Assembly (NCBI GenBank): GCA_029582165.1
Contig: CM055888.1
Span: forward strand, 16,601,501 to 16,665,500
Source of the DNA: Portulaca oleracea
Lineage: Eukaryota; Streptophyta; Magnoliopsida; Caryophyllales; Portulacaceae
Direction of reading: 5' to 3'
Length of the DNA: 64,000 nt
Shown here one piece after another: positions 46,801-57,532 of this stretch (position 1 is the stretch's first letter; the number at the start of each line of letters is the position of its first letter). Made by a program: the position numbers and the translations under genes. The notes below the pieces were generated by a model. It worked only from the letters and a program-made list of their open reading frames with translations, searched no databases and had not been told where the DNA came from.

Positions 46801-47000
46801 AAGGTGGTTTTCCAACCCGGGGATCTCGTGTCGATCCATCTCAGGAAGGATCGTTTTCCATCTAGAAGGAAGGGCAAGTTGGTTCCCAGGGCAGATGGTC
46901 CTTTTGAGGTGTTAGAGAAGGTGGGAGACAATGCCTCCAAGCTGGCACTTTCAGATGATTATGGATGAAGTGCTACGTTCAATGTTTCTGATTTGAAGCC
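43853..47000 (+). pseudogene. Pol of element F: protease, RT, RNase H, integrase
   Basis: The protease region (43853-44071) has IDGGSCTNAAS at its active site (D-G-G rather than D-S-G) and a TAA near 44032. The long open piece 44072-46219 carries RT with motif A D246 and YFDD 308-311, RNase H with D456 and D518 (CDAS; HSDHEAL), and the integrase zinc domain with H638, H645, C675 and C678. A TAA ends it in the integrase core. A one-base loss near 46400 and a TGA at 46966-46968 break the rest. 46405-46968 holds HPQTDGQTEV and the C-terminal region. Catalytic residues are largely intact, so loss of function is recent compared with element C. Confidence 0.9.
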
Positions 47001-47068
47001 ATATTATGCTGAAGGAGAAGAGCTACCAAGTTTGAGGGCAAACTCTTTCCAACATGGGGGAGGGGGGA

Positions 47069-48106
47069 TGATGGGAATCCGCCTCCTCAAATCCAATTGA
47101 TTCAATAGTGTTATTACTTGGTGGGCATAATTAAGAAGGGCATTAGTGTCGAGGGAGGCCAAAGATATTCACCCCATGTGATGTCCTCACTGCTTGTCTC
47201 CATATCTCAACAATGAAGGTCATTCGGGCTCCTGCACAACTATTCTATTTTTGACGTGCGGTAAGGTCCTTTATCTGGACAGCGGTAAAGGTCCTTTACT
47301 TGGGCAACCTTGATATTTTGGCATGTTTTCAAGGGCATTTTGGTCTTTTCTCAGGAGGTCCGGTTTTCCCTATTAGTATTGGAGGTCCTTGCTGAGTTCC
47401 CGCCATTTTGGAACAAAACCACTTGTGTTTCTTCACTTGTCTTGCATGGATTGGAGTCCAAGTGAATGAAGATCCTCCAATGAGGAAGTGCCAAGTGGAG
47501 GGCTGTGATCGTCCAATGGTTGGTCCAATGATGGTCGAGTACTTCATAGTGAAGCATGTATTAGCTTTAATCATTTGTAATTAGCTTAATTAACCACATT
47601 TAGGAGGTTTCTTCGTCATTAGGAAACCTCACTCTAGTTAATTTGAGCTCCTTGCTTGCTTGCTTGGTTGCCTTTTCCCTTCTTTCAGTCGAGTATATGT
47701 ATCTTTGTATTGGCCACTTAACTTCATAACTTACGAAATACAAAACCAAAGAAAGCTTTGAGCTTTTCGTTTTTGAGTTTCTCAAACTCTCATTTCCACT
47801 CCAGTAGCTAGATTTGGCAATCTAGTGGTGTTGTGTGGACTTGTTGTGATCTCATTTGGAAGGTGATTAGATTCTGTAACCAAACGAGGTCCTTCAAGCT
47901 TTCCCGGGTATTCTTTTCACTTGTAGGTGTTTAAGTACTGTAACAAGTGAGGAAATACTTATCTCTATCTTTTCATTCATTTGTTTTTCGTTCCTTGATG
48001 CTTATTGCATCATATTGTTGTGGTTATTGGCTACCCCGAGATATTGGTGTCCTTGTGATGTTATAAGCTTGCTTGATTCAGTACATTGGTGGGCTTATAT
48101 ACATCA
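47069..48106 (+). repeat. 3' LTR of element F (1038 bp)
   Basis: Follows the G-rich PPT. Ends TATATACATCA then TSD ACAGA. The inner and 3' parts align with the LTRs of G (TTGCATGGATTGG, TTAGGAAACCTCACTCTAG, GCTTATTGCATC). Confidence 0.92.
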
Positions 48107-48111
48107 ACAGA

Positions 48112-48584
48112 CATCAAACAGGATGTCGCTCATCCCATTAAGAATGTATCCTCGACATATTTAGTCGCCATTCTCCATCTTGGGTCTTTACCAGATAGCC
48201 TTCGCATTTTCCATTAGTGTCTTCTCCCCGCCTTGTATTCGTTGTTATCACCATCCTCAAAAAATTTCTTAGTTAAATCTGTCGAAGGATTCTCGGTTGA
48301 AGATGCTTGAACCTTCTCAGTTGAAGGGAAGGCTTCTCGGTTGAAGATGCTTGAACCTTCTCAGTTGAAGGTGCTTGAAGCTTCTTGGTTGAAGGTGTTT
48401 GAATTGCCTTGGGACTCAGTTGGGAGAAATCTCAATGTTGAGAACATAGGCCACATTGAGAGTAGTGAGAAAGAAATGCATCTTGCTTTGTTAGCGCCAA
48501 AAGTCAACTCCTTCAAATCATTCTAGCTTTTGGAAATTGCTAGATATGTCACGAAGTGAGGCCATTCTAAATAGTTTTTAAGAT
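48112..48584 (-). pseudogene. 5' part of element D (leader / Gag N-terminus)
   Basis: The piece of D upstream of F in element sense, ending at its 5' LTR. No intact frame. It contains a 24-bp minisatellite (48290-48408), which in one minus-strand frame encodes an octapeptide repeat of form QAPSTEKV. No recognisable primer binding site is seen next to the LTR. Confidence 0.55.
48290..48408. repeat. 24-bp minisatellite in element D
   Basis: About five units of a TTCTCGGTTGAAGATGCTTG-type 24-mer, one shortened to 20 bp. Confidence 0.85.
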
Positions 48585-48880
48585 TGTTGGTGGAAATGGG
48601 TTTCGGTATAGAAACCAATGGTTATCTCACTTTGGATATCGCTAGGACGAACTCAATTTCCTTAAGAAGTATTTACTATACCGTAAATGTTCAAGGGATA
48701 AAACTTAGCACTTAAGACACTCAAGAAACTTGTTTCTCACTTGATACACTCAAGTATAGTTCCAATTTAGACAAGAATGATAGGATGTTATTAGATGATA
48801 GTATGCTCAAATGGTTAGAGAATGACTCCTATTTATATGAGACATCTTACACCCCCTTAATTAACCCTTGGTCAATGACT

Positions 48881-49143
48881 TAATTAAGGTCCTTAATGAG
48901 AATCTTGACTTTGACTAAGTCAATTGACAACATGGGATAATGCTAACATAGTTGTTGTGGTCAATATTCTGAGATTAATTTGAGATTATATAATAATAAT
49001 CTGGATTACTAATTAAGGTCCTTAATGAAAATCTTGACTTTGACTAAGTCAATTGATAACATGGGATAATGCTAATATAGCTGTTGGGATCAATATTTTG
49101 AGATTAATTTGAGATTATATAATAATAATAATTTGGATTATGT
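48881..49143. repeat. Tandem duplication (129-bp unit) inside the D 5' LTR
   Basis: Units start TAATTAAGGTCCTTAATGA at 48881 and 49010. The other LTR of D has a single copy. The two units differ at several bases. Confidence 0.88.
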
Positions 49144-49338
49144 AGCTGTTGGACTTTAATTGTGCAATAGGGCCCAAGCACGAATCGTGGCGATGTCACC
49201 AAGGTTCGTGGTGCCTACACCATAACCCATGGTGAGAGCAATGCTCTATTCCTTGCTCTCTAGATGCTGGTACGACCCATGCCAGCCTCTACTTGGTCTG
49301 TGGTGATCATATTGCTTGTGTTTAATTTATATATGATC

Positions 49339-49465
49339 TTTACACTTCGGCATTGACTTCTTTTGGTTGTATGGTACTCTTCAAGTGTTGTATGCTCTTC
49401 TTCTGCTATTTGGCACTTATCTTGATTGAATAAAAGGGCTCGTGTGGCTGCTACTTATAAAAAAA
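49339..49465 (+). mobile_element. Probable short LINE tail inserted in the D 5' LTR
   Basis: About 125 bp absent from the other LTR. It ends TTGAATAAAAGGGCTCGTG, a short spacer and an A-run, typical of a plant LINE 3' end. ATATGATC occurs on both sides (49331-49338; 49466-49473), but the alignment with the other LTR is not exact, so the borders are approximate. Confidence 0.5.
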
Positions 49466-49525
49466 ATATGATCCATGATTTCTCATGTTATATAATCCAC
49501 TTTTACTCTTGAAATAATCTCAACA

Positions 49526-51242
49526 TAATGTAGTATTTGTTTTAACTCAACTTGCTCACATAATGTCCACTGATCTAAATTTTAGTACTTTTTGCATTTA
49601 TTGAGGGTTTTATTTGACTAAATCCATTCTAAATCAACTAAACAAACCTTTTAGACCTTTGTTTAGTTCACAACGCTCAGATTATACTTCTAGAGTTCCA
49701 GGAGTACAGAAGTTTATATTACCTTCTCATAAATATCATGAAAAATGTTTACAAAAGTACATTATAATTATAATGCTCATAATACTTTAGAGAGATGGAA
49801 CATGGTAGGAATGATAATTTAACAAATAAATTTGCAAAGTATGGCCATATAAAAGATTCATAAAACTCAATTGTAATGTTATAAACAAAGTATGCCTTAA
49901 AACATAAAGTAAGAGTAACAATTTTACTCATAAGCTTTAATGAAAAATGTACCTAAAACACCACTACAACATGCATAAACTTTAACTGAAATTCTCGTAA
50001 TTAGGTAGATCTGGAGTATGAGAGCATGTTACTCCCAAAATATAATCCATTTGTCATTTAGAGAGTATTTGGTTGATCTAGAAGTTCCAGGAAAATTGGT
50101 TAACTTTTCAAAGTTAACTTATTTTTCCCATGTTTCGTTGCATTCAGGTTTTGAAACATAATTTTATAAGGAGCCTATAATTTCCCACCTTCATTCAAAA
50201 ACGATAGAAAATTTTCCCCTTCAAAACTTCCCTCAGAAAAGAATTCTCCTAAAAAATTTTCATTGAGAAAATTTCATGTCAAAAAATTAAACACAAATAA
50301 ACAGATAAACATTAACTTAAATAGGTTTTACGCTTGTAGTTGTTCTCTTTATGAGATGCAATTGCCTATCAATTGCAGAGTAGCCTTTAGGCATGGACAA
50401 CCAGTCTCACTTGTCTATTTGGGAAGAAGAGTCTTGGATAGTGAATAGTGGGAAATTGAGGAATTTCCTAAGTTTATAATCCTACAGAAGGTAGAGGTGC
50501 TAGCAACAAATGTAGGACCAGTTTTTTTCCAAGTTAAATTTTCCCTTATGTTTCCAATCTTGGGTTGCTTTACTTTTTGTTAACATTTAAAAGAGTAGGA
50601 TTATATTTTTAAGTGATTTATATTTCAAATTTTTTATTTAATTCACAAAATTTATTTAAAATAAAAAAGAAGTGATGTGACATTTATCTACCCTTCTTAA
50701 TTTACTTTACTTACTTTACCTTACCTTACTTTGTCTTAGCTTACCTTATCTGAATTAATCCTACAACCTGGCCATGTTCTTTGGATTGGTAACTTTTTCC
50801 AATTAAATCCAACTCAATCCAAACCTTACACAATTCCCCGAAAAAACATCCTCTCTAAAAACACAATCACCAAAAAAAAAAACATCATAACTTATCCAAT
50901 CTAATTCAATCCATCCAAACCTCATTTTATCCAATCCAAAAAACAGGGAGAATAGAGCCGTAGTGGGGATTGAGCCATGTTTTTTTGTATGGTGGAATAA
51001 TCATTTTATTTACCTGCCACACTTTATTTTACCTACTTTCATTTTATCTCACGTATTTTATCCATCTTATTCTATCAATCGATCAACCTACCCCACAAAA
51101 GATGGTGGCTAAGATAAGTGAGATAAATGGGATAAAGTGGGTTCGGTGGGATACTGTTTGAAAATGTAAGTCATATCAGTCACGTCGTTTTAAATATATG
51201 AAATTTTTAAATATATAATTTATAATTTTTAACAAGGAATTG
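49526..51242. other. AT-rich noncoding stretch, no gene recognised
   Basis: Contains (CTTAC)n-like imperfect repeats near 50700-50755 and a repetitive GGGATAAA/TTTATCTCA-rich part at 50990-51160 with weak inverted symmetry. A 61-codon frame at 50263-50448 matches nothing I recognise. Confidence 0.5.
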
Positions 51243-51831
51243 TGTAATACCCCATATTTTAAAACTAGATTTATTATACTAATTAAATTTTTAATCTCAA
51301 TTATGATTCGCTATCTATTTTAATTAGCTAAATTTCCTTAATATCTCAATTTACTCAAGTATGAGTATTTTCAATAGTTACGTAGGAGCTCTTATAATTT
51401 TAATTGTTCTTTAATTAATCTATTTCACACATTCTTCACATTTTACTACTTAATTTGTAAAATGATAATAGTATTTTACATACTCTATAAATTAATTATT
51501 AATTCTAGTTTTTATATAAATTAATCAAATAAGCACAAATATTTTACCTATTAAATTGCAAATAATATTTTATGTTTCACACATTTTTCATGTTTATTAA
51601 ATTAATAATAGTAAATGTTGTTGTTCTTTTACTTGGTTTTGATGAAAGCTCCAAAGCAACCCAATTTTTTAACTCCACCACCACCATCTCATCCTATCAT
51701 ATCCCTCATCTTCTTCCTCAAGCTCCACCTCTCATGGCTTCCTTTTCCATGGTAGTAGCCAATTTGAATTTGTCTTCTTCTCTACTTTTGACAACAATAC
51801 AAACAATGGTGACTCATCAAACTTATGTTAC

Positions 51832-53345
51832 TGATGGGAATCAGCCTTCACCAACTCATATGGTGCAAGCATGCTTGGTGGTCATTCAGGAGTACAAGAA
51901 GGGCAAAGGCGTAAAGGGAGGTCATTTATCCTATATGACTCCTTCACTATCTCAACATTGAGACCCTTTTGATGGGAAACAGTTCAAGCATGTTCAGGTC
52001 ATCCAAGGTTGTTACTTAGCCGTGGGAGAAAATCAAGAAAGGAGTTGATCATTTGGCAGGTCAAGGTCATTTATCCTATGGGACAACTTCGGTATTTGTT
52101 TCAAAACCTCAAGATTGAGGCTTCTCCTCCAATTTGTCCCTAGGAAGCTTTTACAGTATGTTGTTCAAGCTTTTCATAATGCCCCAGATTGCATGGTTTG
52201 AATGTCATTTGGGTTCTACATAGCAGTTTGTTTCTGAACGCACGATAAGGACCTTTATCTAGGGTCTGTTTGATATTTTGGTTTTCTTTCAAGGGGTATT
52301 TTGGTCTTTTCATATGGGGTCCAGTTTTCTAATACTATTGGAGGTCCAAGGAGGGTTCCAACTGACTTTGAAACAAAACCACTTGTGTTTCTTCATTTAT
52401 CTTGCATGGATTGGGATCCAAGTGAAGGACCTTGCACCAATGGGGAAGTGCCACGTGGGTTGTTCCTATTGGTCCCTCTTGCCACCCATTTGGACGAGTA
52501 CTTCATGGTGAAGATATGTATTAGCCTAATCAGTTGTAATTAGTTTAATTAAGCATGATTATGAGGTTTCTTCGTCGTTAGGAAACCTCACTCTAGATGG
52601 TTTAGCTACTAGTGTGCTTGCTTGCTAGCTTCCTTTAGTCTTCCAGCCGTGCATTATAAATAGCTTGTAATAGCATTCAACAAACATATTGGACTTTTAT
52701 GAAATAGAAAGCTTTGAGCTTCTTTGTTTGTGAGTATCTAAAACTCTCATTTTCTACTCCAGTATCTAGATTTGGCAATCTAGTGGTGTTGTGTAGAACT
52801 TGATTTGATCTCTTTGGAAGGTTATTAATTTCTGTAACCAAATGAGGTCATTCAAGCTTGCCCGAGTATCGTTTCACTTGAAGGTGTTTCAGTATTGTAA
52901 CAAGTGAGATAATACTTGATTCTATCTTTCCATTCCTTTGTTTTTCGCTCCTTGCTGCTTATTGCATCCTACTGTTGTGGTTACTTGCTGTCTCGAGGTG
53001 ATTGTGTCATTGTGATGTTATAAGCTTGCTAGAAACTGTGCATTGGTGGGCTTATATTCATCATTTCACATCATTTTCCATTCGTATCTATTAATTTCAT
53101 CCTTTGGCCTTGAGTATCTAAATCCACGTAAGATCCTTGAGCTAGTTCTTGAATCCTTCGTATGTCTCTTATGGTTATATTGGGTGAATGAATCTAAGTT
53201 CTTGTTGTCGTTCCTAAACTAAATACATCCCTTGCTACTGTTTTCCTGCCTTTGTTGGGTTATTTGAGTCAATCGTGAGGTCATTGGGTTCCTATAATGT
53301 TTCCTAGCCTGCTGAGCTAAAGGTCCTTGGGTCTGGGATACATCA
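51832..53345 (+). repeat. 5' LTR of element G (1514 bp)
   Basis: TATA box TATAAATA at 52655-52662. The part to about 53062 aligns with F LTRs; the last 290 bp or so (to GGGATACATCA) have no counterpart in F. Confidence 0.93.
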
Positions 53346-53349
53346 TAAT

Positions 53350-53361
53350 TGGTATCAGAGC
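53350..53361 (+). other. Primer binding site of element G (iMet tRNA)
   Basis: TGGTATCAGAGC, 4 nt after the LTR. Confidence 0.93.
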
Positions 53362-53441
53362 TTGACTACTCTCCTGGTGGTTAAGCTTCCATTTAGCCCA
53401 AACACAATCCTTTTTATTCCCTCCACAAAAGAACTTTAGCC

Positions 53442-53841
53442 ATGTTGTCTAGAAAACCTTCATCTCAAAAGAGTGATCATGTTTTAAAGGAGAAAAAGAG
53501 ATTAAAGAGATTGAAACGTGAGCATGATCTCCTTGATCTCAAGGTGCTACAGTTGGAAATGGCGTGCTATGAGTTTCTCCAAGATTCAAAGAAGGCACGT
53601 GAACCACCTTTGGTTCACAAGGAGGAACATCAAGTTCAGGAGGATGTAGAGATTAACTTTGATCTCCCTCCAGAATTTGATAACATTGAAGAAGTTGAAG
53701 AGGCCCTTTTTTTATTCTTTTGAGGTTCAATCTCAAGAGGATGAGCAAGAGGTCGATTTTGATCTCCCTCCTAGATTTGATGAAAGTGAAGATGCTGAAG
53801 AGATCTTAGAGGCTCAAAGAGGTGAAGATTTACACTGCTGA
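53442..53841 (+). CDS. G ORF1: basic/acidic coiled-coil protein, frame-broken
   Basis: ATG 53442 opens 93 codons: a Lys-rich N-terminus, a heptad-like helix (KRLKREHDLLDLKVLQLEM) resembling the N-terminal helix of F Gag in place and type, and then acidic sequence. It stops at 53721-53723 after a T-run slips the frame. The next frame (53659-53841) carries a second copy of the acidic unit (FDLPPEFD and FDLPPRFD), a duplicated motif of about 30 residues. The function is probably that of a Gag N-terminus; the Gag core domain is not seen. Confidence 0.6.
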
Positions 53842-55675
53842 ACTTCCTTTCAAGCTTGCTGATCCGGAGGTTGAGGACTGTCTGTCCATGACGCAGTCAA
53901 GGACCTTGGGATTCTGTCAGCCAATGACATTGGCAGAATCTGAACCTCAGTTCGTGATTATGAGCATCATGGCGTCTTTAGGTGCCACAAGGATGAAAAT
54001 AGAGAATGAAGCTTCAAGTGGCTTCAACGTTGAGTTGGTTAATCTCCAACCAAGGTCACTTCTATGGGTGAACTTGAAGGTGACAAGAAGACCAAAGCGG
54101 AAGAGGTGGAAGCGAAGGAGGTTAAAGTATGAGGAATGGAGTATCAATTCCCCTACAATCTCAATGGAGGATCTCATTGTCTTTATTGGTAATGTTAATT
54201 TTCCAACCTTGATCCTTTTCAAATTTATTGTTGTCCAATATTTTGGTGAAGGTATGGGATCTCAAGAATATCCTTGCTGCATTATTTTGTTGGGCATGAA
54301 TGAAATGTACTTGGGAATATTTTGGTCTGTTGGGAGTTTCATGGATGCATGTTTTGTGAAATTTCATGTGCCTTGGTGTTGTGTTGAGCAGGTTATCATG
54401 GTTATACAACTTTGGATGAGTCAAGATAGTGGAATAAAAGTGAAGTTATATCATCTTGATTTTGTGAGCTTTGATGATGTTTGTTGTGGTTTCATTTGGA
54501 GTGTTGTTAAGTCCTTGATCTCATGCTCTATGTTGGAGAATATGCCTTGGTTGTTTATTGAGGGAGTTGTGCTAGGAAACACATTGTTGTGTAATGCCCT
54601 CACCATGGTTGGCAAGAGAAGCACTTGCGTCGAATACTCTTTTGCTCTGATTGTTAACTGTTCTGCCTGGAGGTCCTTGAGACAGTCAAGTACTGATTTG
54701 CACACTCCTTACCAACCTTGGTTCATCACTAATCCTACCATCACCCGACCTCTTAAACCCCCAATGTCCTTAGCCCACAAAAGAGCCTTTATAGCCCCAC
54801 AAAAACCCCTCGTATCAAATAAATTTCTTTTCAACAAGTGGAGTTCCCAAACCTACTTTTCATACCCTTTTCTTTCCACATTATCACCCTCCATAAAAGA
54901 TCCAACCCTCATAACCCACGAACCTAGGTTTCCATCCTTGAACCTATGGTTTCTGAAAATCCTTGAAAGGGTTGAGGACCTTATTCTGACCCATGATTCG
55001 TTGGTCCTCACAAGGATAGGTGAAGTTTTTCATGATCTACCGCCAAACCTTACCCTACAAAGGACCATCCAAAAACCTTTTGACCCTGGTATCATCTTTC
55101 CCATACAACCAAGCTACTCAAAGAACCCCAATGAGCCCTTCAAAATCCTAAAGTTGATGGTTGTGTTTTCTGTTGAATGGATGGATAGCTCATCGGTGCA
55201 ATTTTTGGGACATCTTGCTAGTGCCATGGTTGATGGTGAGGCAAAGGCATATGGGAGAAAAGGTGAATTTACAAAGTTGTTGCTAAGGCTAGAGAACTCT
55301 TTTGAGGTCCTTGGGATGATCAGTGTTCGTTGGTTAACGAATGAAACCTTGGTGAAATGTTTTGAACTACTTCATGTTCTCAATGTCTTAATGCGGCTCG
55401 AGAGCCGAATGTATTGTTCTTGTTTTGGGCAGATTGAAGTTGACCCTTATGAAGGCGGTTCGACATCAATGTCCTTGAGGACACGCTATTCTGAAGAGGA
55501 AAACCAACCAAGTTTGAGGACAAACTTTTCTCAACTTGGGGGGTATGATGGGAATCAGCCTTCACCAACTCCTATGGTGCAAGCATGCTTGGTGGTCATT
55601 CAGGAGTACAAGAAGGGCAAGGGCGTAAAGGGAGGTCATTCATCCTATATGACTCCTTCACTATCTCAACATTGA
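53822..55675 (+). CDS. G ORF2: 617-codon frame with eroded polyprotein homology
   Basis: Open from GTG 53822 into the 3' LTR (stop 55673-55675). Residues about 110-285 are hydrophobic, Cys/Trp-rich and unrecognised. Residues about 290-345 are Pro-rich like the Gag linker of F. Then come traces of the protease-RT linker (KDPTLITHEP; HDLPPNLTLQRTIQKPFDPG against F PPGLPPKRDIQHKIDL) and of the integrase C-terminus (RKGEFTKLLLRLENSFEVLG against RKGKLVPRADGPFEVLEKVG; EGGSTSMSLRTRY). No catalytic motif remains. Whether it is translated is unknown; it could be a slowly decaying pol remnant that happens to lack stops. Confidence 0.5.
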   Translation: MKIYTAELPFKLADPEVEDCLSMTQSRTLGFCQPMTLAESEPQFVIMSIMASLGATRMKIENEASSGFNVELVNLQPRSLLWVNLKVTRRPKRKRWKRRRLKYEEWSINSPTISMEDLIVFIGNVNFPTLILFKFIVVQYFGEGMGSQEYPCCIILLGMNEMYLGIFWSVGSFMDACFVKFHVPWCCVEQVIMVIQLWMSQDSGIKVKLYHLDFVSFDDVCCGFIWSVVKSLISCSMLENMPWLFIEGVVLGNTLLCNALTMVGKRSTCVEYSFALIVNCSAWRSLRQSSTDLHTPYQPWFITNPTITRPLKPPMSLAHKRAFIAPQKPLVSNKFLFNKWSSQTYFSYPFLSTLSPSIKDPTLITHEPRFPSLNLWFLKILERVEDLILTHDSLVLTRIGEVFHDLPPNLTLQRTIQKPFDPGIIFPIQPSYSKNPNEPFKILKLMVVFSVEWMDSSSVQFLGHLASAMVDGEAKAYGRKGEFTKLLLRLENSFEVLGMISVRWLTNETLVKCFELLHVLNVLMRLESRMYCSCFGQIEVDPYEGGSTSMSLRTRYSEEENQPSLRTNFSQLGGYDGNQPSPTPMVQACLVVIQEYKKGKGVKGGHSSYMTPSLSQH

Positions 55676-57059
55676 GACCCTTTTGATGGGAAACAGTTCA
55701 AGCATGTTCAGGTCATCCAAGGTTGTTACTTAGCCGTGGGAGAAAATCAAGAAAGGAGTTGGTCATTTGTCAGGTCAAGGTCATTTATCCTATGGGACAA
55801 CTTCGGTATTTGTTTCAAAACCTCAAGATTGAGGCTTCTCCTCCAATTTGTCCCTAGAAAGCTTTTGCAGTATGTTGTTCAAGCTTTTCATAATGCCCCA
55901 GATTGCATGGTTTGAATGTCATTTGGGTTCTACATAGCAGTTTGCTTCTGAACGCGCGATAAGGACCTTTATCTAGGGTCTGTTTGATATTTTGGTGTTC
56001 TTTCAAGGGGTATTTTGGTCTTTTCATATGGGGTCCAGTTTTCTAATACTATTGGAGGTCCAAGAAGGGTTCCAGCTGACTTTGAAACAAAACCACTTGT
56101 GTTTCTTCATTTGTCTTGCATGGATTGGGATCCAAGTGAAGGACCTTGCACCAATGGGGAAGTGCCACGTGGGTTGTTCCTATTGGTCCTTCTTGCCACC
56201 CATTTGGACGAGTACTTCATGATGAAGATATGTATTAGCCTAATCAGTTGTAATTAGTTTAATTAAGTATGATTATGAGGTTTCTTCGTCGTTAGGAAAC
56301 CTCACTCTAGATGGTTTAGCTACTAGTGTGCTTGCTTGCTAGCTTCCTTTAGTCTTCCAGCCGTGTATTATAAAAAGGTTGTAATAGCATTCAGCAAACA
56401 TATTAGACTTTTATGAAATAGAAAGCTTTGAGCTTCTTTGTTTGTGAGTATCTAAAACTCTCATTTTCTACTCCAGTATCTAGATTTGGCAATCTAGTGG
56501 TGTTGTGTAGAACTTGATTTGATCTCTTTGGAAGGTTATTAGTTTCTGTAACCAAACGAGGTCATTCAAGCTTGCCCGAGTATCGTTTCACTTGAAGGTG
56601 TTTCAGTATTGTAACAAGTGAGATAATACTTGATTCTATCTTTCCATTCCTTTGTTTTTCGCTCCTTGATGCTTATTGCATCCTACTGTTGTCGTTACTT
56701 GCTGTCTCGTGGTGATTGTGTCATTGTGATGTTAGGAGCTTGCTAGAAACTGTGCATTGGTGGGCTTATATTCATCATTTCACATCATTTTCCATTTGTA
56801 TCTATTGATTTCATCCTTTGGCCTTGAGTATCTGAATCCACGTAAGGTCCTTGAGCTAGTTCTTGAATCCTTCGTATGTCTCTTATGGTTATATTGGGTG
56901 AATGAATCTAAGTTCTTGCTGTCGTTCCTAAACTAAATACATCCCTTGCTGTTGTGTCCCCGCCTTTGTTGGGTTATTTGAGTCAATCGTGAGGTCCTTG
57001 GATTCCTATAATGTTTCCTAGCCTGCTGAGCTAAAGGTCCTTGGGTCTGGGATACATCA
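55546..57059 (+). repeat. 3' LTR of element G (1514 bp)
   Basis: Follows TTGGGGGGTA; identical in length to the 5' LTR; TATAAAAA near 56369. Confidence 0.93.
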
Positions 57060-57532
57060 GTTACCCTATAAAATTAGCTATAAATAATCTACAAATATCC
57101 ATTCAACAACATCAAACCACCATCACCATTATACCCATCTTCTTCCTCCTCGATAGCAACCAACCCACCACCAAGTAATACCTGTTCGACTTCCGGTCAC
57201 CACCATTCCTACCACCTCTGTCACTAACCATCGAACATCACCGCCACTGCCATAATTACCGGCAACCACCACCCCAATCCAACCGCGACAAAACCAAAAT
57301 TCACCACACCCACCTCAAAATCCCAATCAATTCTCATCCAAAATCCCACCAAAAACCCATACCACAATTATAATTCATCAAATTGGGGTTTAGACTTGCC
57401 TTTAGAAGTTCAAATATCGTCGGAAAACACCATTATAACGCCCTAAACCGCCCCAAAACACAACCAAAACTGTCCGGTCTTCTCTGTTTTCTCGGTCGAC
57501 CCACCGCAACCACCACTGCTGCGGTGGTCTTC

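Larger units (their letters stand above)
41755..48106 (+). mobile_element. Element F: near-complete Ty3/gypsy element
   Basis: LTRs 41755-42680 (926 bp) and 47069-48106 (1038 bp), ends TGATGGG...ACATCA, TSD ACAGA (41750-41754; 48107-48111), iMet primer site and a strong PPT (GGGGGAGGGGGGA, 47056-47068). Gag, protease, RT, RNase H and integrase are all present and motif-complete but broken by several stops and a frameshift. RT/RNase H wording is of CRM/Reina-like chromovirus type; I see no chromodomain. Much of the LTR resembles that of the non-autonomous element G. Confidence 0.94.
29334..49525 (-). mobile_element. Element D: Ty1/copia retrotransposon split by four later insertions
   Basis: Two related LTR copies (29334-30009, 48585-49525), both TGTTG...CAACA, bracket minus-strand copia coding in the order gag, protease, integrase, RT, RNase H. 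Nested within are a TIR element with gypsy element E, a solo LTR and gypsy element F. Purine-rich GTTCTCGGGTGAT (minus strand) abuts the 3' LTR like a decayed PPT. The outer 5-mers (GACAG left, TAATG right) do not match, and no iMet primer site is seen next to the 5' LTR. Confidence 0.85.
48585..49525 (-). repeat. 5' LTR of element D (941 bp)
   Basis: TGTTGG...CAACA. Longer than the other LTR because of a 129-bp tandem duplication (48881 onward) and a short A-tailed insertion (about 49339-49465). Confidence 0.85.
51832..57059 (+). mobile_element. Element G: non-autonomous gypsy-derived LTR element, enzyme-less
   Basis: LTRs of equal length (1514 bp each), ends TGATGGG...ATACATCA, TSD GTTAC (51827-51831; 57060-57064), iMet primer site, PPT-like TTGGGGGGTA. 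The 2.2-kb interior encodes no recognisable RT, RNase H or integrase. By eye the LTRs differ at about 40 sites, mostly single bases, so insertion is fairly recent. Long stretches of the LTR match the LTR of F, an enzyme-encoding element 4 kb away. Confidence 0.92.

Noticed and set aside
50263..50448. 61-codon ORF ending RVAFRHGQPVSLVYLGRR
   Set aside because: Reads like an exon fragment, but I recognise no family, and there is no supported splice context or longer frame.
51572..51961. 129-codon ORF beginning near 51572
   Set aside because: Crosses the border of element G at 51832, so it cannot be an ancestral gene; its first half lies in the solo LTR H.
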